Source: Isoetes taiwanensis
Taxonomy: Eukaryota > Streptophyta > Lycopodiopsida > Isoetales > Isoetaceae
NCBI GenBank assembly: GCA_021234155.1
Contig: JAJEKV010000879.1
Location: 1-64,000, forward strand
Direction: 5' to 3'
DNA: 64,000 nucleotides
Under the pieces are notes generated by a model, which was given only the letters and a program-made list of their open reading frames with translations, made no database searches and was not told where the DNA came from. Both the position numbers and the translations under genes were made by a program. This document shows positions 33,201 through 44,821 of the stretch, piece after piece. Position 1 is the first letter of the stretch. Each line of letters opens with the position of its first letter.

Positions 33201-34798
33201 TGTTATGTTTCCTCAATGCAAATGGCAAGATTGTAAGGATTTGATCCTGTTCTAACGAAGATGACAAAGTTTATGATCATATTCTATTCTAACTCAGACT
33301 TAGAGAAGGGCAACTCATTAGAAATTACCTGACATGAATGCAACCATAAATCACCGTAAATTAATGCCGAACTTGAAAAGAAATAGGAGGAAAATTTCGT
33401 TACCTGATTGAGCCTGATTGCGCCGGATGCAAAGCAAAATGAAAATTTCCTATTATGTAAATGGTACAACCACTGCTCTAATGTGGACAAAAAGATATTG
33501 TCTAAAAAGCATGAGCGAACCCTGGCCATGCCATCCCAAATTAGAGAAGCAAAGCTATGGCGTCCAGAATTTTGGCCTGGGACAGCTAGGCCATGCATTT
33601 TTTTGATACAACAAAGCAGATCAAAACTATATTTTGCTGAAATCACAACACGCATAGATTTTTACAAAACTTGATAAGCAAGAAGCAGATTCTTACTTAC
33701 TTTTTATGAGATTGGGAGCGACATTCCATCCAGATGAAAGCTGATATAAAATGCATGGATTCCAGCATGAAAAGCAAATTCGTCTATGATTTAGGAGCAA
33801 CAAACGTGATATATTATGGAAGTTTTAAGCAAAAAAGAAGGACCTGTGGATGCAGGCCCATTCCTCCGTATGGCCTTCTTCCTGCCCCTCTCAGCAGGAC
33901 TGTCCGGATCAAAATACAGGCATCATGGCTCCACATCTACTGTTGAATTTTCATCTGTTGCCAAATCGAACATATAGAATCAAATCACAAATTACAGTTG
34001 AATCTCTAGACCTACATCGGCAGAAGAAACCAACAACTACAACAATAGATCTGAAAAAAATCAAATTTGCGTCAAAAAACATGGATTGGCGTTACAAATC
34101 ACCTAAAAACTCTGACGGATCGATTTGAAAAACATCAAGCCTTTTTTATGTACCTTGAATCGTGGCATGCATGCCGATCAAGCCATGATTGGCATCCCGG
34201 TTTAGCACTTTCTATCCAAAAAATCCAACTGTGCAAAAAAGAAATCTTTTCCGTTTTTTGGATCCTCAGAAATTTTTTCCAGGTGATAATACCCCTAAAA
34301 CCTTAGGAAAATACCTTAGAGAAAAATTCAAAAAAGTTTTTCACAAATCGGAAAAACCAAATTTAAAAAAGAGATATCCCAAAAACAATTGAGTGGGTCG
34401 TTATAAAAAAAAAAACATAGATTTAAAATATAAAATAATTATGTTAGTTTATTGGTTATGTTGGCTAATGTAGTCTTATTAAGATATTGAGTTATTTTGA
34501 TAGAGGTTCGAGCCCATGTATTTCATATTCTAAAACCCTAGGGAAAGCCGTATAGAAGCTCGATATTCCATCAAAACCTAAGGCAAACTCGTATTTCATA
34601 CTTCAAAATCATAGGTGCCAGCAATCATGAATGATCATAAGCGAAACAAGAGGTACTAGGAGGCTCCAACATATGATCTGGGCCAAGGATCGACAGATTC
34701 GATGACTGTGGTAGTCCAAGGTGTTGATTTAGCATGAAAAACTCAGAAAAAGCGGGAGCGAATTTGGAAACTGCCATGATTGTTGCCGAATTTTAGAT
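30201..34798. other. No gene recognised
   Basis: Long AT-rich stretch. Minus-strand pieces with donor-like ends exist (for example SGAIRLNQ before GTAACG at 33408; DPDSPAERGRKKAIRRNGP near 33850-33930 before GTCCTT), so a degenerate or weakly expressed spliced gene cannot be excluded, but I cannot connect exons or name a family. Confidence 0.35.
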
Positions 34799-34802
34799 GT
34801 CT

Positions 34803-35077
34803 GGGTAAGAGCATGTTAGGGTCTACATATTTTGGAAACTACCTGGAAAATACTCTGGGTAGTCAAAGATGATGATATATTTGAGTTCTTAACATCTTCT
34901 TGACATCACAAAGTACCTTACAACATGTATGTACTACTACTCTTGAAGATAACACAATTTCTTTTAGTCAATCTTGTAGTCTAGGTACTTTAAAATACAA
35001 TTATGTACTTGCACAGAAGTACACAGAAAAGTACCTTTTTGGTAATTTTTTATGTAGGCCCTAACATGCTTTCACCC
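34803..35077 (+). mobile_element. 275-bp TIR element, copy 1
   Basis: Ends: GGGTAAGAGCATGTTAGGG on the left, and the reverse complement GGGTGAAAGCATGTTAGGGC of the right end, both continuing CCTACAT-like. GTCT flanks it at 34799-34802 and 35078-35081. The element is the reverse complement of copy 2 at 36910-37184, also exactly 275 bp. There is no coding capacity; this is a MITE-like element. Confidence 0.88.
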
Positions 35078-35081
35078 GTCT

Positions 35082-35934
35082 GTGTCTTTTTGTTGTTTAT
35101 ATTTATTTTTTTTGTTGCTTCATTATATTGTCATAGTACTTTTCAATTGTCTTGTGATTGTTTAAATAACCAATGGATTAATTTGAGATGGAAAATGCAG
35201 AGCATCCTGCATGTTATGATTGTGGCACGTATGCCAATTAATGGAAGAATCGGACTTGTTAGAGGAATTGCTAATAATAATTGCTTGCTAATAATTCTAA
35301 AATGGAGTAGAACATGATAGATTGACCTCCAATATGGCTCTTGAGTAGAAGACTTTGCTTGGAACAAGTAAAGGAGATCCGAGCATGAAGAGCTTGGCAA
35401 GGAGCATAATCAAGTAGTAAGAACATGCATTTTCTTTAGTGGTTGAATTTACTTTAACTAAGAAATTATGGAATACAAGGTTAATAATACTAAGGAATAG
35501 AATAGAATAGAATAGTTAACTGTATTATTGGCACCTAAAGATGCAGCCTAGGTTTGCGATCAATCGGCAAGAGTTACATGCAGTTGTGGTCTTTAGACTA
35601 TATGGATTTTTAAGTTGGAAATGCTAGATATTGAGATATGATAGTAGTTGCATTTTAAATACTTTAAAGTGAGCTTTCGTTATGAATATTTTAAAGTCTT
35701 AGCTAAGTGTTCTTAATAGGAATATATATATTATTAAGGTGGTAATTTAGCCACATTGGATATGGGGGTAGTTCTGCACCGACCTTATAGCAATTGTTTG
35801 AGTAAGCTACATCGACAAGTTGGTTGCTATTGGGTTTTCATTACCGAATTGCTACTTCGACATGGTAAGGTTGTACGGGAAACCTTGGCAAGGGCAAGGT
35901 CTAGGCACATGTTTAGTAAATGTCTAATGAACAC
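35082..35934. other. No gene recognised; upstream continuation of repeat copy C
   Basis: It contains an (AATAG) run at about 35490-35515 and sequence weakly similar to 720-910, in the same relative position to the dispersed repeat as at the window start. Confidence 0.4.
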
Positions 35935-36375
35935 ACATGTCATGGTCTTTGCATTGTCTCACTGTTGTTCTTGGTATTTTGTTATGTATTTGGATCCTCC
36001 GAAGTCGGACTTCCAAGTTCAGTGGCCTGGGTTGTTTCAGCATGACTCATGTTCTATGTTCTTTGTATTTGTGCTCCGTGACACCGAGCGTTAGTTCTCC
36101 TGGCTGAGATCGCTATGTCAGTCAACTCTTGTGACCTCCAATGGTAAGAGGTCCTCCAGTGCCAGACGTGGGCTGAGAGGGTATGCGCATACGAGGTTCA
36201 CCCCAGCACCCGCTACAGGGCTTGGAAAGTAACCTGGCTGGGTAACATGCTGCTAACAGGGTCTCTATATAGGCTGGCTGAGCTACCCATTGTCTCGAAG
36301 GTTGTTATGATGGTTTGGTACTTGGTTATATTCTTTGCTCTTGATGTTCATGATGTTTTCTTTATTGTCATAGTC
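35935..36375 (+). repeat. Dispersed repeat, copy C (partner 1546-2010)
   Basis: It aligns with 1546-2010 from CACATGTCATGG through CCCGCTACAGGGCTTGG and TATATAGGCTGGCTGAGCT. Differences are scattered substitutions and small gaps, so the copies are old. Confidence 0.6.
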
Positions 36376-36564
36376 TAACGATGCACCATAAGAGTTGAAA
36401 TAATATTTGCAAACCTAAAATGCCGTGGATTAGTGAGTTGAGGATAAAGCAATACAAGGTATACATTGAGAAAATAAAGATGCGCTTTAATAAATATGTG
36501 CTCTGTGGAAACATTTCTTGTTGTATCAACAGTATGTTCCTGGCTCTTTTCCAGGTAAGCCAGA

Positions 36565-37629
36565 TGCCTTAGTACCCCATTCTGGATTGCTATCGAAGAT
36601 TTTCCTCTAGAGTTTCAGGATTTTGAGTTCATTTCTGCTATTGCTAGTGAGATTGGACTTCACCTGCAACATGCTATAACCAATGGCATTACTGAGAGTT
36701 GTGTAGCATGCTCCATTCATTGTGATCTGCCTCAGACAATTGTTGTTCAAAGTGGGCCCATGTTCTTTCTGTTCAAGCTACGATTGTTAAATGGCCCAGA
36801 GCTGGCTCTCATGTTCCCTGAGGCCCCTCTCTTTGCTCAATATCGTAAGTCTTACCAGCAGGATCCTCCAGTTGCCTCTGCTACAAATCCTACTCTTAGC
36901 TCTGCTCCTGGGTGAAAGCATGTTAGGGCCTACATAAAAAATTACCAAAAAGGTACTTTTCTGTGTACTTCTGTGCAAGTACATAATTGTATTTTAAAGT
37001 ACCTAGACTACAAGATTGACTAAAAGAAATTGTGTTATGTTCAAGAGTAGTAGTACATACATGTTGTAAGGTACCTTATGATGTCAAGAAGATGTTAAGA
37101 ACTCAAATATATCATCATCTTTGACTACCCAGAGTATTTTCCAGGTAGTTTCCAAAACATGTAGGCCCTAACATGCTCTTACCCTCCTTCTTCAATGGAT
37201 GTCTCTAGTCCCCCTGTGACTTCCTCTACATCTACTCCAGCCGCTGGTCCCATGCCTCTGCTGCTGGATCAACAGAGGCAAAGGTTGGAAGAGATTCAGA
37301 GGTCACAAGAGCAAGTTGAAGCGGCTTGTGGGCAGTACATGGACATTGATCATCGTGGTGCCCACCCTCCACCTAAACATCCACCTGCTCTTCATCAACC
37401 CCGAAAGTCAGCTAAGGGCTCTAATACCTCTGCATCTTAGCTCTCCTCAGCACTTGCTATACGTGATTCTTCTTCTTCTGTTGCATGTGGTCGCTTTGCT
37501 CCACTTCAGTGGGCTGATCTAGCTGAAGCTAATACTGTCTTATCGAAGGCCCAAGTTACATCTTCAAACTCTCCTGAGATTCCAGTAGTCACGTTGGATT
37601 TGATGCCGTTACAGGTTCAATGTGGTTAG
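36565..37629 (+). pseudogene. L1-like LINE ORF1 (gag-like, DUF4283-type) remnant
   Basis: The frame reads STPFWIAIEDFPLEFQDFEF, ISAIASEIGLHLQHAITN, then GPMFFLFKLRLLNGPELALM, a pattern like the RNA-binding DUF4283 domain of plant L1-type ORF1/gag proteins. A Pro/Ser-rich linker and a Gln/Glu-rich stretch (QRQRLEEIQRSQEQVEAAC) follow, with a stop at 37438 and a final stop at 37627. The 275-bp element at 36910-37184 with its TCCT duplication is inserted in the Ser-rich part; the same frame continues after it. A catalytic reverse transcriptase part is not attached. Confidence 0.45.
36910..37184 (-). mobile_element. 275-bp TIR element, copy 2
   Basis: The left end is GGGTGAAAGCATGTTAGGGC; the right end reversed is GGGTAAGAGCATGTTAGGGC. 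TCCT flanks it at 36906-36909 and 37185-37188. Near-identity to copy 1 (34803-35077, inverted) over the full 275 bp shows recent activity of the family. Confidence 0.9.
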
Positions 37630-37944
37630 ACTCTTAAGCAGAGCGTTATCTCCTTTTACTTATCTAGTATGGAGTAAGTACATGGTGTCGCAGGCACGTG
37701 TTCCAGCAGCACCCTCTTGTGCTTACACAACTAGATGAGAGATATTCATTTTGTACTTATTCTTGCTGATTAATAAACTTTTTATTCATCCTTCAAAAAG
37801 CAAAAACATCGCAATAAGTCTAGAATAACAAACTTGATGCATGGGTTTAATGGGTTGAGAAACATAGTTTAAGTCAAAATTAAATTCCTGAGCGGGAAGG
37901 TTCACAAGGTTAGTGGAATGGTCTTTAATAAGATTGGGAGAGTG

Positions 37945-38130
37945 AAGGTGAAGAATAGAATAGAATAGAATAGTTTTTTTATCGTCCACTGAGACCAATC
38001 GGCCTATGGGACCTAGAAGGAGCGCAGCAAACTTATTACTGTCCGGGTTAAAAAACCCCCGCCCCGAAGGGTTTTCGAGGGAAAAACCGTGGCAGTAATA
38101 AGAATGCTGTCAAACTGTACAAGTATACAT
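37945..38130 (-). mobile_element. LINE-like 3' end with (TTCTA)n tail, second copy
   Basis: On the minus strand: TTACTGCCACGGTTTTTCCC, GAAAACCCTTCGGGGCGGGG (a GC-rich hairpin with the preceding bases), TAGGTCCCATAGGCC, GATTGGTCTCAGTGGACG, TAAAAAAA, then an ATTCT tail at about 37952-37972. It is homologous to 15470-15662. Confidence 0.6.
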
Positions 38131-38222
38131 CATCATGAAATAAATGTGTATGTACATGTCAAGTGCGTGCCCGAGGACATAGCTGATCTCGCATGTCCAT
38201 GACCTCCTCGGAAGGTATGATC

Positions 38223-38856
38223 CTAGCATCCGTGACGGATGCCGCGGCTCAATGTCACATGTAGCGGCTGGCGGGGCTCGACCAACTCAAAGCATAGCGG
38301 CGTGCGGATTTGATCATATCTTTGGGCAACTTTGAAGGGTATGAGATTCATCCTCAATGACTCCCATTTGGCAAAGCATTGACAGAGCACGTTCCCCCGG
38401 CGGGGCTCACCAATCCATCCGCCTCGTCTCAATTCAAGATGATGTGCCCCTCGCGCGAATGGAGGCAATGAGTCTGCAAGGTCTTTTCATGGGCAAGTGG
38501 GTGCGCAGTAGCATTGTGGGCCTCTGTTCCAATGTGGGATTTATGTGGGTATTTGTAGTGTGTCTTTGCCTTGACTGTTCAAGGGCGCTGGCATCCCAAA
38601 GCTTGTCGATGAAGCAAGCGCCAAGATATTGCCTCAAGCTATGGCGATCTGCCTCTGTTTGCACATGTATGCACCTGTGCTCCTGCACATTCCACCTAGC
38701 CATCCATTGAGCTCTCTTTTCCCTCCAGCAGGCCTTCAGGCATTGTGGCCCCATTGCCATGATATAAGCTAGTTTTGGGAGACGAGCATCGTCCATGTTG
38801 ACCACCTTCTGAAAATAGACAATGTGGCGATCAAGGGCCGCCATCTGAAGAGGCAA
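38223..38856 (-). pseudogene. Possible LINE ORF2 C-terminal remnant
   Basis: Two overlapping minus-strand frames (38434-38856 and 38223-38468) lie directly upstream, in the minus direction, of the TTCTA-tailed 3' end, as expected for one LINE copy. The peptide ALDRHIVYFQKVVNMDDARL and CLKACWREKRAQWMARWNVQ resemble the end of a plant L1 polyprotein only loosely. It could be another decayed gene. Confidence 0.3.
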
Positions 38857-41104
38857 GAATCCTGTTTCCTGCAGTAGAATTTGATATGAAGGTAGATAAG
38901 GTCGAGGTCAAGCTAGCAGAATAGAAACAAGTGATGTGATGCAGCCGTAAAAAACTAATCCAGCTTGGATATAAAGCCCGAATGTACATGGTAAAAATTG
39001 TGAAGCAGTCTATCGAGATGGAGGTCGAGCTCAAGATCAAAGTGAGAAGACTGAAAATATTATGAGGACATATAATAAACAACTGCCAAATACTTAGCTA
39101 ACTGATTTCTTAATCCATATAAGCACAAAATATGCATAATATATAGATAAAAACAAGTATCTAAACTCAAATGGTGTATTTAAACTCAAATTCTATATGA
39201 TGAGTATGCGCACTGAGATTTAAACCCACAAATGCAAACGCTACAAAAATTGACAACTCAAGACACGTATATATGGAAATTTGGTCTAGAACTCGAGCTA
39301 TAGTCAATGGTCGCAAACTCATAGGAAATATGTAAAAGAAGCATGCAATTCAATATGTGAAATAGCCAATGTAGATTGCGTGCGACAATCAATAGGAAAT
39401 AAGAAGATCAAAAGTGCCAAGGTTAGAGTAGAAGTTACAAGGGTTGCGAATATGACAAAGTGGAGCTATCGAGAAGAAAGGATTACCCAAAGATGAAAAA
39501 GACAAGGTTGAAACGACAATAGAAAAAACAACAAGGACAAGGATGGTGCCAATAGGTCATTCAAATCAAGGTGTTGTATAAAGCAATAAAAGATGTGCTG
39601 AATCTGGAAAAAAAAAAAAGAAAAAACCAACCTAACAACATGACATGGCAATTACTTCCAATAACATAGAAAGCAACTTCTCTAAATGTTACATGATGAA
39701 TGACAATCGCCAACATAATGACATATTTCAAAGCAATTATTCCAAAAGAGGGGCAACAAAGTAAATATTTAATGCTCAAGCTCAAATGCAAGAAAAGATG
39801 AACGCTAGCCATTGAAATAAATTCAACAAGAAAATAACCACGTACAAGATTCCAAAAATATATGAGCCAGAAAAATACTGTTCAAAATCGGATTCACATA
39901 AAAAAAATGAAGAAGGTGGTAGTCTAAATGTGGTCCCCAAGGGTAGCTCTATAGAATGAAAATATCACAAAAGTTAGGTGTAGTTGAAAGAGTGTCGAAA
40001 AATACTCAATTACATTGGCAAATGCTTTTTATAAAATTTTGGTTGGGAGGAAAAGGTTTTAATAAGAAATCAGGGTTTTTTTGGGGCATGGAACATTGTG
40101 AAAACAAAAAAACACATATTTTGGCCCCTTCGTACTTAGGAAGAGGGCTCCTTGCTACCACACAAAGCTAGAGGATAAATTCGATACTAGAGTGATAAGC
40201 AAATGACGAGAAAGTCATGCCAGGGAGCTGAAGAATACACAGAAAGTGATGTAACCATCACGAGGCTTCAGTGTAAGCATGCATGGGTGCTCATAGCTTT
40301 GTGTATTTTAGGGCATTTATTTTCTACAGTTCCATGGCCCAGACCTTAAGGTGCATAGATGGATTCCAGTACCAAAGAAGGTGCCATAAGCTTATATTAC
40401 GACTTGCAGCAGAAAAGCTTAAGAAGCTTAAGGCAACTTCCAACTCCATAGATTTTGTTCCTAAAGAAGAGTTTGAAGTCCTTATGAGGAGCCTTCCCAG
40501 AGCTACATCAACAAATTAAACAAAATCTACTAGCTTTTGACAACAGGATGCCCAACTAGGATGCTCACATATCTTATATCTGCTTCTGGTGCTGAAGCTT
40601 GAAGGGGCAACCGAGGTCTGTAAATTTTTTGGCTCCAAGAGTGAAGATCTCTTATTTCTGGTTTGGTGAAGGTTTTCTCTTAGTCTATATGGTCTCTTAG
40701 GACTAAGATTGTTGTAATTGGTTAAGGTTTTATGAATGCTGCAGCTATGGGTATGGTGACCACCCAAAAAGCTTTAAATCAGAAGCTTCTTTTCTAACTT
40801 CGTACCATTGGATATCAATAAAAAAAAATTTCATTTGTTTTTGGTGTGTTATAGATATTGGGCAGTTATTTTTTGTTCCCCTTAAAATTAAAAAAAATCT
40901 CCCATAACACACCCAAAGCAAAATATACTTCATATGAAGATAAAGCTAAATATAAAAAAAACTCAAACTGATGTATAATGATGATGCACACCAAGATCTA
41001 ATGCTAACAAAATGCAAATCCCAATGCAAATCAAAATGCGAATCCGATAACAAAATAACCATATCGAGGATATGTATATAGATATAATCTAAACCCAGGC
41101 AGTT
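38857..41104. other. No gene recognised
   Basis: AT-rich. A 78-codon plus frame at 40283-40519 (RLAAEKLKKLKATSNSIDFV, PKEEFEVLMRSLP) is protein-like but has no family I recognise and no visible splice partner; it may be a short exon or fragment. Confidence 0.35.
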
Positions 41105-41830
41105 GTGCAAGCCTCACAGTGGCTTATCCGGACAACATTTGGTGGTTTATCTGGATAATGTATGGCACTTTACCCGGACAATGCAGGGTTTTGCATTGTG
41201 TGCAAATACCATTGGTATAATACTCCTTGTTACTACACAAATGATATTTATACTCGTGTTTGGAATGCATGTAGGTATTTATACCAATGGTACTTGGACT
41301 CAATGGGTAAGAGCCCCCTCGTGGTTTATTTGGACACCATCTAGTGGTTTTTCAGGACACGACCTAGTGGGTTATCTGGACATTGTATTAATATGCATTG
41401 CGTACAAGTACCATTGGTATAAATACATCAAGTATTTATACCAATGATACCTGGAATCAATGTATAAGAGCACCCTAGAGGTTTACCTAGATAACACCTA
41501 GTGGCTTATCTGGCCACCACCTAGTGGCTTTTCTGGACATCACCTAGTGGCTTTTCTGGACGTCACCTAGTGATTTATCTGGACACTAGCTAGTGGTTTA
41601 TCTGAATAACACCTAGTAACCACGATTTCATTATTTTGAAATTATTCCATCATTTTGACATGTCCTAATGGTTTATCTGACATTGTTGGAATATGCATTG
41701 AGTTTAAGTACTATTGGTGTTGAAGAGCACCCTAGTGGTTTATCTGGACACTAGCTAGTGGTTTATCTGAATAACACCTAGTAACCACGATTTCATTATT
41801 TTGAAATTATTCCATCATTTTGAAATGTAC
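41105..41830. repeat. Degenerate minisatellite, unit about 24 bp, CACCTAGTGGCTTATCTGGA
   Basis: Variants of CTAGTGGTTTATCTGGACA recur throughout, most regularly at 41490-41620. A 95-bp block ending AAATTATTCCATCATTTTGA is present twice (about 41560-41655 and 41730-41825). Interspersed ACCATTGGTATAAATAC segments at 41200-41450 form a second repeated motif. Confidence 0.75.
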
Positions 41831-42447
41831 AAATAGTAACAACCCCAATTTCAACACATGTGGAATTGCATGTAAATACTTTTTATTACCAACCTTAATT
41901 CTAACAGGTCATAACCTACAAGTTAACACTTAGTTAATTACAAGCCTATATTCCAAATAATAAATTACATGTAACTCATAACATTTATACTCATCATAAG
42001 CAATTCATAAGATTTATGCTCATAAGCAATGGAAGTAATCACTCAGGAGTTGTATTATCCTTCACTTAATTAACTCTCGCACATTATTTTCCTGTTTCGG
42101 CTATCTTGTGCAATGACAATAGAATTTTATTCTTCACAGAGATTGGAGGGTAAAAGCATGAAATGGTGTACGTACATCGTACTGAATTGAAGGACGAATT
42201 TGTGCTTTTTTGGGGTACATTTTAGATGTACATCAAGATACTATGGTTTGTCGTTTTGTGTCAGATATACAATGATTGCAAGATCATCCCCGATATCCCG
42301 AAATTCTTGGTTAACCACCGAACCAATTGAATGGATCCGTCCCTCCCTTTCGAAATTCCCCTTTCACGGATCTAACACCGAAGCGAATTCGAAGCAAACA
42401 CATGCCAATTGAATCTACAAGAAATACAAATCAATTTCAATCTGCTC
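41831..42447. other. No gene recognised
   Basis: Nothing above short frames. Confidence 0.4.
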
Positions 42448-43038
42448 ATGGAGGGTGAGAATTCCAATGGAAGTGATGGTTCTAAGCGCAAGTATGCCGA
42501 CATTGGCCGATGTTATGCCACAAAACAAATAAAGCGGCGTGTTGGCAATGTCGGTGGATTGCATCCTCGATTCTTCGCAAACGCCCGGATCGTGATCAAA
42601 GATTAGTTTTTTTGTGCTTTCGTTTGTTGCAAGATGACAGGCTTTTTTCTTTTTGAACTGTAATTGGAAATCCTTCCGTTATTGTTATGAAATCAATGAT
42701 CAAACTTGAAAGATGGGCTTCAAGAAGTAAAGTCTCCGCTAATAGCAAAGATAAATTGGCTGCAAAACATTTATCGCATTATCAATGATTGTTGGAAAAA
42801 AAGGAGATATAAACAAGAATGTTTCTTCAAAATTGCTAAAGATACAGCAAGAAATTTATCCAAAAGCTGCAGCAGAAGAAGGAAGATAATGTCATTAAGT
42901 GGAGCAAATGTATGGGCTTTGGCAGGAAGGATGCCAAGATCAAATAGAATCGATGATTCAATCAAATGTCGTTCGTGAATTTTGGCATGACAATACCAAA
43001 GTTTCACCAAAGGTTAGAGATGTCATGAAGAGGAGAAC
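42448..43038 (+). pseudogene. Fragment of a DUF7869-like or related transposon protein, truncated by an LTR insertion
   Basis: A 53-codon piece begins MEGENSNGSDGSKRKYADIG (42448-42606). Further frames up to 43038 include ASRSKVSANSKDKLAAKHLS and VVREFWHDNTKVSPKVRDVM. The pattern V-x-FW-x3-T-xVSP-x3-DV-x3-R is one I associate with plant and animal proteins of the DUF7869 type. Frames shift between pieces, and the protein ends exactly where the LTR begins (43039). Confidence 0.4.
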
Positions 43039-44577
43039 TGTGACGCTCCCTGAATATATACGACACCGGCCGTATACATACGGGGACTTTCCCCTCCCAT
43101 GGCAACCAACGTGCCATGAGCAGGGCCCTCCGTCTATTCCGGGCCATCTATAAAGTGATGCCCGAAAGAAGGACACGAAGGGGTCATTCGGCCCACGCCT
43201 TCAATGGGGCTCCTACGTCGCGGAAGCATGAATACAAGGTTAGCATACAACATAAATCACATATAAACAACCACCACGAGGGGTGGCACATCCATCCAAG
43301 TACCGACGGCAAAGAATATGCATCTAAACCAAGAAAACACCCAAAACCCAGGTTCTACCCCGGCTCAGACTCTAGTGAGGAGCGACTGACGGCTGGGTCT
43401 CAGGAGATCAGCAGACCGAGTTTTGGCATGGCGTTGGCTGGCATAGAACATCGGCTAGGGTTGTCCACTCCATCCGCCCCTCCTGTGCACACTTTGCAGA
43501 TGGGTCGATTCACGCTATAGTTTCGCTATAGCCTTCCGGAGACGCGAACTCAAGGTATCACCCTTTGAGCCTACTCCAGGTTCATGACACCTGGTCCGAT
43601 GAGGCGTGTCGGGAAGCGCCCCTTCCGTGATCACAAAGTGGGTTCCATGGGTGAGCTAGAGAACGCTGCCGCCAGGCCCCCCCGCATCCGCATCCAACTT
43701 ACTCACCCTAAATCTCCACTAAAGTGCATGGTGCCCCATACGGGTCACACCACCGACTCCAGGAGGTCGCACTCCATACCCGCCCCTCTACCGGACCGCC
43801 ATCGCCTAGCCCAATAGAGGAGTCTCGGGGAGCCTTTTATGCTCGGTGTAAGACCCCACCCCCTATTTCACCATCGTGGTTCCCTTGTCCGGTGCTAAGC
43901 CGCACCATAGTTTATGACCCTAAGTGGGCTTTCTTGTATGTGCCGCAACTAGTAGGGTGTTAAAGGAATTACTAGGAGCACCCCCCTTTTAACCCCTCAT
44001 TTCATCGAAAACCAACTAACTCATAGAGACATCGACCATTCCATAAATGAGCATCATTCATAATTGAAAAGTATTCCTAGTTACCAAAGAAGGGTTAATC
44101 TTAACCAACTAGTCGAGAAGAACACCAAAGTATTATTCTACAATTTGGTGTTAAACTACCACTAACTGTTTTTACTGAGCCGCTGTCAAGGGGTGCTTCC
44201 ATAATGCCAGATCGAGTGGCAAAGAATGTAGAGGGTGTCCGGTGATTGGGGGGGATGTTCAAGAATCGCTCTTGAGCGCTTTAGTCTCCTTGGTGCCGGG
44301 CCGGGTCGGTTGGGGGTTTGATGGGGTGGCGCCTTTGGTGGCTCGGGTTTTAGCAACCCCATGGTGACTACTCGTGTTATGCCAAGTGGCGCCTTCCCAC
44401 CATTAGGTGACTTAATAGCAAGTATTTAGATAATTATCCTTTATAATTAATTTAACATAGCTAATTAAATCCCTTGTGGCCAACCCCCTAGGTTATCATA
44501 CCCCAAGATGGCGTATCTATACTGATGACGTGTCAATATATTTATCCGTAGACCGTATAAATACCTGGAACGTCACA
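43039..44577 (-). mobile_element. Ty3/gypsy-type LTR, 1,539 bp
   Basis: It starts TGTGACGCTCC and ends GGAACGTCACA, giving 7-bp terminal inversions TGTGACG/CGTCACA. On the minus strand it is preceded by the purine-rich tract AAGGAGGGGAGAA and by codons EDSINSKEGRM-stop (44578-44616), the usual end of a plant gypsy pol frame, so this is the 3' LTR of a minus-strand element. The upstream internal part is lost into the TA microsatellite. No 5' LTR was found. Confidence 0.7.
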
Positions 44578-44679
44578 TTCTCCCCTCCTTAGAATTAATG
44601 CTGTCCTCAGCATTGGTGTTAGTTACAAATATAGGAAGAAATAGATTATGAAGGAAGGTAATTCCTTGTTTTTCATAAG

Positions 44680-44681
<2 letters not shown>

Positions 44682-44752
<71 letters not shown>
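44682..44752. repeat. (TA)n microsatellite, 71 bp
   Basis: Uninterrupted TA dinucleotides. AGTTATTGTACTATGAGGGC downstream resembles 46160-46185, also after a short TA run, so this neighbourhood is partly duplicated. Confidence 0.95.
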
Positions 44753-44754
<2 letters not shown>

Positions 44755-44821
44755 AGTTATTGTACTATGAGGGCTTGTACAAATTCGACTAGAAGCCAAA
44801 TGCAGTGTCATCCAACGAAGA

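Noticed and set aside
44573-44811. Tyr-Ile repeat proteins on the minus strand
   Set aside because: They are translations of the TA microsatellite; only the last codons (EDSINSKEGRM) are meaningful, as the end of a gypsy pol frame.
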